DNA of 64,000 nt, taken from NCBI GenBank assembly GCA_958295835.1, contig OY282378.1, positions 4,179,694-4,243,693 of the forward strand. The letters run 5' to 3'. Source of the stretch: an uncultured Gammaproteobacteria bacterium (GTDB lineage Bacteria > Pseudomonadota > Gammaproteobacteria > HK1). Below are positions 34,534-43,328 of the stretch, one piece after another. The translations under genes were made by a program, and so were the position numbers. The notes beneath the pieces are model-generated. The model searched no databases and was not told where the DNA came from. It saw nothing but the letters and a program-made list of their open reading frames with translations. Within the stretch, counting starts at the first letter, position 1. Every line of letters starts with the position of its first letter.

Positions 34534-35292
34534 TTACCGGTCCGCTCCGGCGAGGCGCTCCACCGCCGCCGGAAGGTCCGCGGCGCGTTCGCAGACCGCG
34601 TCTGCGCTGCTGCCGGCCCGATCGCGGCCGCGGGTGGCGGTGAACAGGATGGCCTTCATGCCGAGCGCGTGAGCCCCGCGGACGTCGTTGTGCTCCCGGT
34701 CGCCGACGTGGAGCATCTCGCTCACTTCGACACCGAGCTCGGCCGCGGCACGGGTGAAGATGTCGGGATGCGGCTTCGAGCGGCCGACCTCGTCGGAGAA
34801 CGCGAAGGCGCCGAAGTGGCGGAGCAGGCGATGGCGCTCCAGCCATTCGCGCAGGCAGCGCCCCGGGGAATGGATCGCGTCGGAGACCACCGCAAGAGGA
34901 TAGCGGGCGGCAAGGGCCTCGATGGCGTCGCCGATCCCGGGGACCGGGTCCGGCATGACTTCAAGCTCCATCTCCTCGATCCGGGTGGCGACGCCGGCCA
35001 GAACCTCCCGGGGAAGCTCCCGGCCGAGCCCGCCGAGCAGCACCGAGAGCCGATCCGCGACCGTCCAGGTCACGTGCTGATCGTGCCAGACCTTCGTGAA
35101 CGCGGCGTCGGCGACATCGTAGGCGGCATCAGCGATCTCCGCCGCCACCGGGGCGTGGATGGCGAGGGTGTCGCGCACCAGCGCCCGGCGCACCTCCCGC
35201 TTCGAAGGCAGCCCGGCCGCGGCGCGCTTCGGCTCGTCCGAATCGTCGTGGATGACCGTATCCCACAGGTCGAAGCTGATCGCACGTATCAT
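34534..35292 (-). CDS. HAD-family hydrolase
   Basis: A 252-residue HAD hydrolase. Motif I is ISFDLWDTVI, with D8 as nucleophile; the second Asp of the usual DxD is replaced by Trp, as in dehalogenase-like subgroups. Motif II is in AVVSDAIHS, motif III near RSKPHPDIF, and motif IV is HVGDREHNDVRGAHALGM. A helical cap lies between motifs I and II. The substrate is unknown. I start at ATG 35292; the open frame continues upstream without HAD sequence. It is followed by the amidotransferase duplication and gene, probably in one transcript. Confidence 0.8.
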   Translation of the reverse strand: MIRAISFDLWDTVIHDDSDEPKRAAAGLPSKREVRRALVRDTLAIHAPVAAEIADAAYDVADAAFTKVWHDQHVTWTVADRLSVLLGGLGRELPREVLAGVATRIEEMELEVMPDPVPGIGDAIEALAARYPLAVVSDAIHSPGRCLREWLERHRLLRHFGAFAFSDEVGRSKPHPDIFTRAAAELGVEVSEMLHVGDREHNDVRGAHALGMKAILFTATRGRDRAGSSADAVCERAADLPAAVERLAGADR

Positions 35293-35452
35293 GGCGCGTT
35301 CCCGCTCGAAGCGACGCGGCGGACGGAAGCGGGCATCCCGGTCCTGGCGTCGTGTGGACAAGGGTTCATGAGGCCCACCCCGTCCCCGATACGGAAACGC
35401 CTTCCCGTTTCGCCGGACGGCGCGGCGGCCCGGAACGCTCGGGGAGAAGCCG

Positions 35453-35545
35453 CTATTCGATCCGTGTCCACACCACGGTCTTGCCGACCAGGGGCAACCC
35501 CACGTACCCGCGGACCTCGAGGGTCCCATCGTCCTGGACGCTCAT
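35453..35545 (-). pseudogene. DUF2147-like C-terminal fragment
   Basis: A 30-codon frame just after ltaE (ATG 35545, four bases past the ltaE stop) reads DGTLEVRGYVGLPLVGKTVV and ends WTRIE. This matches the last strands of DUF2147 lipocalin-like proteins (G-x-L-x-V-R-G-Y-x-G-x-P-L-L-G-x-T). The rest of the family (about 100 residues) is absent, so it is a truncated remnant, though it has its own start and stop and could be translated with ltaE. Confidence 0.4.
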
Positions 35546-35548
35546 CGC

Positions 35549-36604
35549 TCAGGCGTCGAAGAACCCGGCCATCACGCCGAGGGCGCGGTCGACGCCCGCG
35601 GCGTCGACGTCCAGGTGGGTGACCATGCGGATCGGATCGCGGGCCGAGATGAGCACGCGGTGCCGCTTGCAGTGCGCGACGAAGCCTTCGAGCCGGCCCG
35701 GGGCCACCCTCGCGAAGAGCATGTTGGTCCGGACCGCGTTGTGGTCGATGTCGATGCCCTTGATGCGGGCGAGGCCGTCGGCGAGCCGCCGGGCGTTGGC
35801 GTGGTCCTCTTCGAGCCGGTCCACGTGGTGGTCGAGGGCATGGATCCCCGCCGCCGCGATGATCCCGATCTGGCGCATCCCCCCGCCGACGACCTTGCGC
35901 CAGCGCCTCGCCTCCGCGACGAAGTCGCGCGAGCCGACGAGAAGGGAGCCGGCCGGCGCGCCCAGCCCCTTGGAGAGGCAGACCGATACGCTGTCGAAGA
36001 GCGACGTGATCTCCGCGACCTCCACCCCGAGCTCCACCGCGGCGTTGCACACCCGCGCGCCGTCGAGATGCAGCGCCAGGCCGCGGCGGCCGCACAGATC
36101 CCGCGCCGAGCGCATGTATGCGAGCGGCAGGACCTTGCCGGAGAACGTGTTCTCCAGGCTCAGGAGCCGCGTCCGGGCATAGTGGAAGTCGTGCGGCTTG
36201 ATCGCCGCGGCGATGCGATCGAGCGCCAGCGTGCCGTCCGCCTCGACCTCCACCGGCTGAGGCTGGATCCCCCCCAGCGCCGCCGCGCCGCCGCCCTCGG
36301 TGCGGTAGTTGTGGGCGGCCTGGCCGCAGATGTACTCGTCGCCGCGCCCGCAGTGCGAGAGTAGCGCGAGCAGGTTCCCCTGCGTGCCGCTCGATACGAA
36401 CAGGGCCGCCTCGTGGCCGAAGCGCTCCGCGGCCATGGCTTCGAGCCGGTTGACGGCCGGGTCCTCGCCGAAGACGTCGTCGCCGACCTCCGCCCCGGCC
36501 ATCGCGGCGCGCATCGCCGGGGTAGGGCGGGTGACGGTGTCGCTGCGCAGATCGACGATCGGCACAGGGGATTCTGAAGTATCGGGCATCTCCACGGATC
36601 TCAT
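35549..36604 (-). CDS. ltaE: Low-specificity L-threonine aldolase
   Basis: A PLP enzyme that splits threonine or allo-threonine to glycine and acetaldehyde. The 351-residue product has VDLRSDTVTRPTPAMRAAMA, VGDDVFGEDPAVNRLE, HLDGARVCNAA and the PLP lysine in LSKGLGAPAGS (K212). I start at ATG 36604 with a purine-rich site upstream; other in-frame ATGs lie at 36637 and 36589. Acetaldehyde from this reaction could be handled by the nearby aldehyde and alcohol dehydrogenases, but the two-component genes lie between them. Confidence 0.92.
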   Translation of the reverse strand: MRSVEMPDTSESPVPIVDLRSDTVTRPTPAMRAAMAGAEVGDDVFGEDPAVNRLEAMAAERFGHEAALFVSSGTQGNLLALLSHCGRGDEYICGQAAHNYRTEGGGAAALGGIQPQPVEVEADGTLALDRIAAAIKPHDFHYARTRLLSLENTFSGKVLPLAYMRSARDLCGRRGLALHLDGARVCNAAVELGVEVAEITSLFDSVSVCLSKGLGAPAGSLLVGSRDFVAEARRWRKVVGGGMRQIGIIAAAGIHALDHHVDRLEEDHANARRLADGLARIKGIDIDHNAVRTNMLFARVAPGRLEGFVAHCKRHRVLISARDPIRMVTHLDVDAAGVDRALGVMAGFFDA

Positions 36605-36793
36605 TCCCTGGTCCTCATTCTTCGTTCCTCGACGCATTGTGTTCTTCCTTTCTTCGCCGCCGCCTCCTTTTCCGGGCTTCGGCCGGCCCGATGTCCCGTC
36701 CGGATCCCGCTCTGCGCTCCGGAACGTTCGCCGTGTCGTCGAAGGGCGCTGCGGGCGGTCTCGGTGAAATGGATGCGATCTCCGGGAGGAGCC

Positions 36794-38278
36794 CTATCCG
36801 TGCGGAAGTGTAATGGAATTCGCGAGCCGGAAGCTGAACGCGGTGCCGCGCCCGAGCGCGCTCTCCACTTCCAGGCGGGCGCCATGGAGCTCCACGATGC
36901 GCTTCGCGATCGCCAGGCCGAGCCCGGCGTGCGCATCCCCTCGATGCGCGTTTCCGGCCCGGTAGAAGTGGTCGAAGACGCGGGGAAGATGCTCGGGGGC
37001 GATGCCTGGTCCGCTGTCGGAGACCGTCACCCGCACCGAGTGCCCATCGGATGCGATCAGGATCCGGATCGCTCCGCCGTCCGGCGAATGCGAGAGCGCG
37101 TTGTCGATCAGGTTCTCGAGCACGCGCTCGATGAGGGCGATGTCCGCCTCGACCATCGGCAGCCCCTCGCCGGCGTCGATGTCGATGGTCGCGCTACGGT
37201 GCTGCGCCTCCAACTGGAACTTCTGCGCGATGTCGCTGACGAGCTCGGCCAGCGAGACCGGCTCGCATTCGGGGGTCTGCTCGCGCGCATCGAGCTTCGC
37301 AAGCTCGAACAGGTCCCCGACGAGGCGGCGCAGCCGCTCGCTCTGGCCGAGGGCCACCGCGAGATAGTGCTCCCGCTCGGCCCGGCCAAGCTCCGCGTCC
37401 TTGAGCTTCAGCGTCTCGATGTAGCCATGCAGCGTCGCGAGCGGGGTGCGCAGATCGTGGGAGACGTGCGCCACCATCTCCCGGCGCAGCGCGTCCGTCT
37501 TCTCCAGGGCCTCGAGCTGCTCGCCGATCCGGGCCGCCATCTCGTCGTACGCGCGTCCGAGCTGGGCGATCTCGTCGCCGTCGTCCGGGCTCGCGGTCGC
37601 GAACGACTCGAAGTTCCGGAATCCTCCCGCCCGGAATCGATCGATGTGGTCGGTGAGCCGGCGCAGTCTGCGGGTCATCGCGCGCAGAACCACGAGTCCG
37701 GCCAGCGACCCCACCACGACGCTCACGATCAGGGCGAGTCCGCTGTAGCGCGCAAGGAAGCTCGTGTGCAGCAGCGTCGCGATGGAATCGACACGCTCTC
37801 CCAGGAGCACCACGTAGAGGTAGCCTTCCGGATCCTCCTCGCTCGGCACCGCGGTGACCGAGAACGCCTTCTGCCCGCCATGACTGCGCGGATCGTCACC
37901 GAGCAGGGGGTAGGCGTCGTCGCCGCTCAGGAACGCCCGCACCGGCCCCAGCGACACGCGCTTGCGCTTGACCACCCCCGGATCGGCAGAAAAGGAAAGA
38001 ATGTATCCTTCCATATCAAGTAGATAAATCTCAATGCTCGGGTTGATTATCATGTAATCGTGGAACATCTCCTTCAGGGCCGGCTCGTTGATGCGCCCCT
38101 CCTCGACGAGATTGCGGTCGGCGACCAGATCGCGGGCGAGATCGCGGTTGAGGCGCTGCTCGGTCACCTGCAGATGATGCCGCGTCGCAAAGAGGGTCAG
38201 CACCGCATAGAGAGCGGCGATCGCGAGCACGATCGCCACCAGCGCCACCGAGAGCTTGGCATAGAGGGTGCGGATCAT
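36794..38278 (-). CDS. Two-component sensor histidine kinase
   Basis: 494 residues. A first membrane helix (about 8-30) is followed by a periplasmic sensor of about 140 residues that looks like a single-Cache/PAS-like domain (SIEIYLLDMEGYILSFSADP). A second membrane helix lies at about 177-198, then HAMP. The dimerisation H-box is MVAHVSHDLRTPLATLHGY (H274), and the ATPase boxes are ERVLENLIDNALSHSP, DSGPGIAPEHLPRVFDHFYR and AGLGLAIAKRIVELHGARLE. It lies 22 nt after the response regulator gene on the same strand and surely works with it. The signal is unknown. Confidence 0.93.
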   Translation of the reverse strand: MIRTLYAKLSVALVAIVLAIAALYAVLTLFATRHHLQVTEQRLNRDLARDLVADRNLVEEGRINEPALKEMFHDYMIINPSIEIYLLDMEGYILSFSADPGVVKRKRVSLGPVRAFLSGDDAYPLLGDDPRSHGGQKAFSVTAVPSEEDPEGYLYVVLLGERVDSIATLLHTSFLARYSGLALIVSVVVGSLAGLVVLRAMTRRLRRLTDHIDRFRAGGFRNFESFATASPDDGDEIAQLGRAYDEMAARIGEQLEALEKTDALRREMVAHVSHDLRTPLATLHGYIETLKLKDAELGRAEREHYLAVALGQSERLRRLVGDLFELAKLDAREQTPECEPVSLAELVSDIAQKFQLEAQHRSATIDIDAGEGLPMVEADIALIERVLENLIDNALSHSPDGGAIRILIASDGHSVRVTVSDSGPGIAPEHLPRVFDHFYRAGNAHRGDAHAGLGLAIAKRIVELHGARLEVESALGRGTAFSFRLANSITLPHG

Positions 38279-38300
38279 GGCCGGGGCGCTCGTATGCCCC

Positions 38301-39062
38301 TCATGAGCCGTCGCGGGGGCGTCCGCGCGCCTCCCGGGCGCCGCCATCGGGGCCGAGGCGATCGGAGAGCTTGTAGCCCACCCCCCACACCGTGAGGATG
38401 TATTCGGGGTTGGAGGGATCGCGCTCGATCTTCGCCCGCAGCCGGTTGATGTGCGAGTTCACGGTGTGCTCGTACCCCTCGTGGTTGTAGCCCCAGACCT
38501 GGTCGAGCAATCGTGCACGGTTGAACACCTGTCCCGGGTGGCGCGCGAAGTGCGCGAGAAGATCGAACTCCCGGGCGGTGAGGACGACCTCGCGCCCGTC
38601 GATGCTCACCCGGCGCTTGCCGGTCTCGATCCTGAGCGCGCCGCACTCGATCGTCTCGTCTTCTCCGGATGCGGCGGCCGGGGAGGAGAGAGCCTCGACC
38701 CGCCGAAAGAGCGCCTTCACCCGCGCCTGCAGCTCGCGCACGCTGAACGGCTTGACGAGATAGTCGTCCGCGCCCATTTCGAGCCCGAGCACCCGGTCGA
38801 GCTCGGTGGACTTCGCGGTCAGCATCAGGATGGGCACGTAGCCGGGAAGGGTCCGGATTTGGCGGCACACCGCGAGACCGTCCATCTCCGGAAGCATCAG
38901 GTCGAGCACCACGAGGTCGTAGCGTCCGCCGGCCGCGAGCTCCAGCCCGCGCTTGCCGTCCGCGGCGATGTCCGCCTCGCATTGAACGTCGCGCAGGTGC
39001 AGCCTGACGAGTGCCGCGATCTCGCGGCTGTCCTCGATGATGAGGGCACGGCGGGAGGTCAT
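38301..39062 (-). CDS. OmpR/PhoB-family response regulator
   Basis: A 253-residue regulator. Its receiver domain has acidic pocket residues E10 and D11 and phospho-acceptor D54 in LVVLDLMLPEMDG, plus KPF at the end. A winged-helix DNA-binding domain follows (VVLTAREFDLLAHFARHPGQ, VNSHINRLRAKIERDPSNPE, YILTVWGVGYKL). It is the partner of the histidine kinase encoded downstream. The aldehyde dehydrogenase gene precedes it by 45 nt on the same strand, so the pair may control alcohol/aldehyde oxidation; that link is inferred from position. Confidence 0.94.
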   Translation of the reverse strand: MTSRRALIIEDSREIAALVRLHLRDVQCEADIAADGKRGLELAAGGRYDLVVLDLMLPEMDGLAVCRQIRTLPGYVPILMLTAKSTELDRVLGLEMGADDYLVKPFSVRELQARVKALFRRVEALSSPAAASGEDETIECGALRIETGKRRVSIDGREVVLTAREFDLLAHFARHPGQVFNRARLLDQVWGYNHEGYEHTVNSHINRLRAKIERDPSNPEYILTVWGVGYKLSDRLGPDGGAREARGRPRDGS

Positions 39063-39107
39063 GGTGTGAATCCGTCGCTTCGCGGCCGGGTAGGAAATCC
39101 GGGCCGG

Positions 39108-40613
39108 TCACCCGATCACGAAGGGGTTGGCCATCTCCTCCGCGGTCGAGATCCACACGCTCTTGGTCTGCATGTACTCCAGGACCGCCTGCTGCCCGAG
39201 CTCCCGCCCGAGGCCGCTGCGCTTGTAGCCGCCGAAGGGCATGGTGTAGCTGACCGCCCGGTACATGTTGACCCAGACCGTGCCGGCCTGCAGCCGCTCC
39301 GACATCGTGATGGCCCGGCGCATGTTCTCCGTCCACACCCCGGCCGCGAGGCCGAAGACGACGTCGTTGCCGATGGCCACCGCCTCGTCGTCGTCCTCGA
39401 AGGGGATGATCGAGAGCACCGGGCCGAACACCTCTTCCTGCGCGATCCGCATGTCGTTGCGCACGCCGGTGAAGATCGTGGGCTCCACGAACCAGCCCTC
39501 CCCGCATTCCGGGCGCTCGGCCCGCGCCCCGCCCAGCACCGTCTCGGCCCCTTCGCCCTTCGCCATGTCGATGTAGCCGAGCACCTTCTCGAACTGGGGC
39601 AGGTTGGTGACCGGCCCGACCTGGGTCTCCAGGCTCATCGGGTTGCCCATCTTCGCGGTCCCGGCGAACGCCACCAGCCGCTCGACGAATTCGTCGTGGA
39701 TCGAGCGCTGGACGAGCAGGCGGGAGCCGGCGATGCAGGTCTGCCCGGTGGCGGCGAAGATCCCCGCCACCGCGCCCTTGACCGCGTTGTCGAGGTTCGC
39801 GTCCGCGAACACGATGTTGGGCGACTTCCCGCCGAGCTCCAGGCTCACCCGCTTGATGTCCCGCGCCGCGGTCGAGTAGAGGTGGGCCCCGGTGCGGTCC
39901 GAGCCGGTGAACGCGACCTTGCGCACCAGGGGGTGCTCGACCAGCGGCTGCCCCGCCTCCGGGCCGAAGCCCGTCACCACGTTCACCACGCCCCGCGGGA
40001 ACCCCGCCTGTTCGACGAGCTTCACGAACGCGAGGGCCGAGGCCGAGGTGTACTCCGAGGGCTTGAGCACCATCGTGTTGCCGGCCGCCAGCGCGGGGCC
40101 GAGCTTCCACGCCACGAGCATCAGGGGGGAGTTCCACGGGATGATCCCGACGCAGACCCCCAGCGGCTCGTGCCGGGTGAAGGTGAAGGCCGGCTTGTCG
40201 GCGTGCACGACCGAGCCCTCGATCTTGTCCGCGAGCCCGGCGTAGTAGTGGTAGATGCTCGGGACGTAGCGGAGCTGCGCCGCCATCTCGCTGAGCAGCT
40301 TGCCGTTGTCGCGCACTTCCAGCTCCGCGAGCCGTTGCGCGTTCTCCGCCACCAGCTCCGCGAGGCGGCGCATGAGGGCGCCACGTTGCGAAGGGTGCAT
40401 CGTGCGCCATTCGGCGGAGTCGAAGGCCCGGTGCGCGGCCTCCACCGCGCGGTCCGCGTCCGCGGCGCCGCCGCGGGCGACCAGCACCCAGGGACGGGCG
40501 GTGTAGGGGTCGAAGCTCTCGAAGTATTCCCCCGAAGCCGGCTCGACGAACCCTCCGTCGATGTACATGTCGAGCTTCTCGAGGGTGTCGGGAACGGGCA
40601 TCGTGCTTGCCAT
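39108..40613 (-). CDS. NAD(P)-dependent aldehyde dehydrogenase
   Basis: A 501-residue ALDH. Seen are the cofactor block IIPWNSPLMLVAWKLGPALA, AFTGSDRTGAHLY, the general base in LELGGKSPNIVF, the nucleophile Cys in FAATGQTCIAGSRLLV and the C-terminal PFGGYKRSGLGRELGQ. It oxidises an aldehyde to the acid. The neighbouring iron alcohol dehydrogenase gene is just upstream (107 nt, same strand) and the regulator pair is downstream, so this looks like a regulated alcohol-to-acid pathway. The exact aldehyde cannot be told. Confidence 0.94.
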   Translation of the reverse strand: MASTMPVPDTLEKLDMYIDGGFVEPASGEYFESFDPYTARPWVLVARGGAADADRAVEAAHRAFDSAEWRTMHPSQRGALMRRLAELVAENAQRLAELEVRDNGKLLSEMAAQLRYVPSIYHYYAGLADKIEGSVVHADKPAFTFTRHEPLGVCVGIIPWNSPLMLVAWKLGPALAAGNTMVLKPSEYTSASALAFVKLVEQAGFPRGVVNVVTGFGPEAGQPLVEHPLVRKVAFTGSDRTGAHLYSTAARDIKRVSLELGGKSPNIVFADANLDNAVKGAVAGIFAATGQTCIAGSRLLVQRSIHDEFVERLVAFAGTAKMGNPMSLETQVGPVTNLPQFEKVLGYIDMAKGEGAETVLGGARAERPECGEGWFVEPTIFTGVRNDMRIAQEEVFGPVLSIIPFEDDDEAVAIGNDVVFGLAAGVWTENMRRAITMSERLQAGTVWVNMYRAVSYTMPFGGYKRSGLGRELGQQAVLEYMQTKSVWISTAEEMANPFVIG

Positions 40614-40720
40614 CGGGGTATGTCTCCTGTCGGTGGGTGGCGAGGTTCGGGCCGCGCGTCACGGGTCCGGCCGGCGAAGGCGCCTGCGCGCTCCTTGGGC
40701 AACCGCGGTGCGCTCGGCTA

Positions 40721-41917
40721 TCAGACGATCGCCGACAATTCGTTGCGGCCCTCGATCGCGTCCTCGTACAGCGATTCCAGAGCCGGCGCGGTCAGCGTCA
40801 CCGGGTTGGTCGCCGACGACGGATCCGCAAGGGCCGCCGGCGCGAGCCGGGACGCCGCCTCCGGAGGGACGCCGATCTCATGCAGGGTGTGGGGGATACC
40901 GATCCGCGCCCGCAGATCCAGAACCCACCGCATCACCCCCTCGAAGCCCGTCTCGCCCAGCCCGAGCCAGCGCGCGAGAGCCGCCACCTTCTCCTCGATG
41001 GACGGGCGGTTGAACTCCAGCACGTAGGGCATCACCACCGCGTTGGTCAGCCCGTGGTGGGTGTCGTATACTGCCCCGCACGGATGGCTGAGCGAGTGCA
41101 TCGCGCCCAGCCCCTTCTGGAACGCGGTCGCTCCCATGGTCGAGGCCACCTGCATGTGGGCGCGGGCGGCCAGATCCGTCCCGTCCTCGCAGGCCGCCGG
41201 AAGCCACTCCTTCACCAGCCGCATCCCTTCGAGCGCGATCCCTTGCGCCATCGGGTGGAAGACCGGCGAGCAATACGCTTCGAGGTTGTGGGAGAGGGCG
41301 TCCATGCCCACCGCGGCGGTGACGCGGGCCGGCAGCCCGGTGGTGAGTTCCGGGTCGGCGATCACCGTGGCCGGCATCATCTTCGGATGGAAGATGATCT
41401 TCTTGGTGTGGTCCCGGGTGTCGGTGATCACCGACGCGCGCCCGACCTCGGAGCCGGTGCCGGACGTCGTCGGCACCGCCACCACCGGGGCGATCCCGCC
41501 GGGGTCGGCGCGGGTCCACCAGTCCTCGCGGTCCTCGAAGTCCCACAGCGGGCGCGTTTGCCCCGACATCAGCGCCACCGCCTTCGCGGCGTCGAGCGCG
41601 CTGCCGCCCCCGAACCCGATCACCCCGTCGTGGCCGCCGTCGCGGAAGGCCCGCACCCCTTCCGTCACGTTCGGCTCCACCGGATTCGCGCGCACGCCGG
41701 AGAAGATCCCGCAGGCGAGCCCCGCGTCACGGCACGACTGCGCCGCCTCCGCCACCATCGCCATCGCCGCGAGCGCAGGGTCGGTGACGAGCAGGGGGCG
41801 GGTGATCCCGGCCGCCCGGCACGCCCGGGCGAGCTCCCGGATCCGCCCCGGGCCGAAGCGGATCGAGGTGGGGTAGTGCCAGTCGCCGGTGAGGGTGTGC
41901 GGATCGATGGAGGTCAT
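40721..41917 (-). CDS. Iron-containing alcohol dehydrogenase
   Basis: A 398-residue class III (iron-type) alcohol dehydrogenase. Typical features are GFGGGSALDAAKAVALM (nucleotide binding), PTTSGTGSEVGRASVI, MDALSHNLEAYCSP and HSLSHPCGAVYDTHHGLTNA with metal-binding His residues. It begins MTSIDPHTLTGDWHYPTSIR, and the ATG at 41917 follows a GGA-rich site. It is first in the run ADH-ALDH-regulator-kinase. With a second, zinc-type dehydrogenase at 4542-5705, the window encodes two unrelated alcohol dehydrogenases. Confidence 0.93.
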   Translation of the reverse strand: MTSIDPHTLTGDWHYPTSIRFGPGRIRELARACRAAGITRPLLVTDPALAAMAMVAEAAQSCRDAGLACGIFSGVRANPVEPNVTEGVRAFRDGGHDGVIGFGGGSALDAAKAVALMSGQTRPLWDFEDREDWWTRADPGGIAPVVAVPTTSGTGSEVGRASVITDTRDHTKKIIFHPKMMPATVIADPELTTGLPARVTAAVGMDALSHNLEAYCSPVFHPMAQGIALEGMRLVKEWLPAACEDGTDLAARAHMQVASTMGATAFQKGLGAMHSLSHPCGAVYDTHHGLTNAVVMPYVLEFNRPSIEEKVAALARWLGLGETGFEGVMRWVLDLRARIGIPHTLHEIGVPPEAASRLAPAALADPSSATNPVTLTAPALESLYEDAIEGRNELSAIV

Positions 41918-42138
41918 GGGTTCGTCCTTGCTCCGCAGGCAATCCGGATCAGCGGTTCGGTCCGTTTGTCCCGTTCCCGCATCCGGCAACGTTAGCACGG
42001 CTCTTCCTGGCCATATGGCCGCATCGGCATTTCGCCGGAAATGGCTCTGGCGCTGGAACGCATCGGCTGGAACGAAGCCGACCACCGGATACGGCTGCAA
42101 GCGGCCTACGATGGGTGCGGGCACCCGGTACGTCGGAG

Positions 42139-42279
42139 GCGTTGAGCCGGGAGGTCGTGGCCTTCGTGCAGAGCCTGCGCGCCGGCGACGGATACAGCGG
42201 TCTGCCCTCGATCGTAGTGCTGTGCGACATCTCGGACTCGATGAGCCGCTACTCACGGGTGCCGTTCCTTCGGGCCGTT
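42139..42279 (+). pseudogene. CoxE-like VWA domain fragment
   Basis: The plus frame reads EALSREVVAFVQSLRAGDGY and then SGLPSIVVLCDISDSMSRYS. The second part is the first strand and MIDAS motif (D-x-S-x-S) of CoxE-type VWA proteins, in which VVLCDISGSM..YS is the usual form. No VWA sequence follows and no start of the family precedes it. It is a fragment in an otherwise non-coding 441 bp gap (41918-42358), unrelated at sequence level to the intact VWA gene at 26764. Confidence 0.5.
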
Positions 42280-42358
42280 CCGACTCCTTCGGACCGCGAG
42301 CCATCCGCCGCCATCCCTCGCCTTGACCCGACTGGTGTGACTGGTTAGGTTCATCCAC

Positions 42359-42634
42359 ATGAATCTCCGATATTCCATGCACGACGCGAGGGCGCGGTTC
42401 TCCGAGGTCATCCGCCACGTGCGGGGAGGGAAGACCGTCACCGTGTCCTGTCGTGGCGAGCCGGTGGCCGAAATCCGTCCGGTCCTGCGGAAATCCGTGA
42501 CGATCGAGGAACGGCTCGACGAGCTCGAACGGCGCGGGGCGCTCGTACGCTCCGGCAAATCGTGGAAGCCGCCCGCATCGGTGGCGGAGCGGCCGGGCGC
42601 GCTGGAGCGGTTTCTCGCAGATCGAAACGAGTGA
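42359..42634 (+). CDS. Phd/YefM-family antitoxin
   Basis: A 91-residue antitoxin. MNLRYSMHDARARFSEVIRH with VRGGKTVTVSCRGEPVAEIR is the Phd/YefM DNA-binding domain, and the C-terminal tail (ERPGALERFLADRNE) would cover the toxin. It overlaps the PIN toxin gene by 5 nt (start at 42630), the classical antitoxin-first order. The toxin has a frameshift, so the antitoxin may now be free or useful only as a regulator. Confidence 0.85.
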   Translation: MNLRYSMHDARARFSEVIRHVRGGKTVTVSCRGEPVAEIRPVLRKSVTIEERLDELERRGALVRSGKSWKPPASVAERPGALERFLADRNE

Positions 42635-43027
42635 CCATTGCTTACGTCGATACCTCCGCACTGGTAGCGATCGCCTTTGGCGAGCCGGACAGTGCCGCGC
42701 TGGGGCGTCGACCGGGTACGTTTTCGGTTCTGTTGTCTTCGAATCTTCTCGAAGCCGAGCTGCGGGCGGCGTACTCGCGTGAAAAACGGCGCTTCTCGCG
42801 ATCCGTAGTGTCGGGTATCGAATGGATCCTGCCGGACCGACCGCTGGCTCCCGAATTCGCGACGGGTGCTCGAGACCGGTTACCTGCGCGGCGCAGACCT
42901 GTGGCATGTCGCCACGGCGCTCTATGCCGCCCGGCAACCGAGCGAGATATGGTTCGTCACGCTCGATATGCAGCAACAACGCACGATAGCCGCAGCGCTC
43001 GGGTTCCAGGTTGGACCGCTACGGTGA
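42630..43027 (+). pseudogene. VapC-like PIN toxin with +1 frameshift
   Basis: The GTG at 42630 begins VTIAYVDTSALVAIAFGEPD with the catalytic Asp (VDTSAL), and the frame continues correctly to LAPEF. Just after GAATTC (about 42859) the continuation RRVLETGYLRGADLWHVATA and the end WFVTLDMQQQRTIAAALGF lie one base off. Removing one base restores a normal toxin of about 130 residues with all PIN acidic residues. It is either a recent null mutation or a sequencing error. Confidence 0.75.
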
Positions 43028-43135
43028 CCCGCGTCAGGCGGGCTTGCGCAAGTCGCGTCCCAGATAGCGCGAGCTTCGGGCATCGGCCGCCGGGTGAATC
43101 CTCACGGGACTCCGGGCCGCCCGGCCGGCGCCACC

Positions 43136-43228
43136 GTAGCCCGCAAAATCTTCCAGCGGCGCGTCGAAGCCGTCGTCCACCCGCACGATGAGTCCGCGTT
43201 CGGTACCGAGGCGGCGCGGCTCGCGCGC
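43136..43228 (-). pseudogene. Antitoxin C-terminal remnant
   Basis: On the minus strand about 30 codons read AREPRRLGTERGLIVRVDDG and then FDAPLEDFAGY. This is the tail of Phd/DUF2281-type antitoxins (R-x-x-G-x-x-x-G-x-I-x-x-x-D-D-F-D-x-P-L-x-D-F). No DNA-binding half and no toxin follow. It faces the adjacent frameshifted PIN gene, so it came from a different locus. The 43028-43328 gap holds nothing else I can recognise. Confidence 0.4.
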
Positions 43229-43328
43229 CTTCGGCGGGCGCCCGGCGGTTCCTTGATTGCCGGGACGGGTATCGGCGAGACTTCGGCCGCATAGGGGCGC
43301 GGGCACAACGCCTGTCTTCGCCCGCGGT

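Noticed and set aside
38451..41027. An 858-codon plus-strand frame
   Set aside because: Antisense to the response regulator, aldehyde dehydrogenase and alcohol dehydrogenase genes; its His/Arg/Gly-rich product has no domain pattern.
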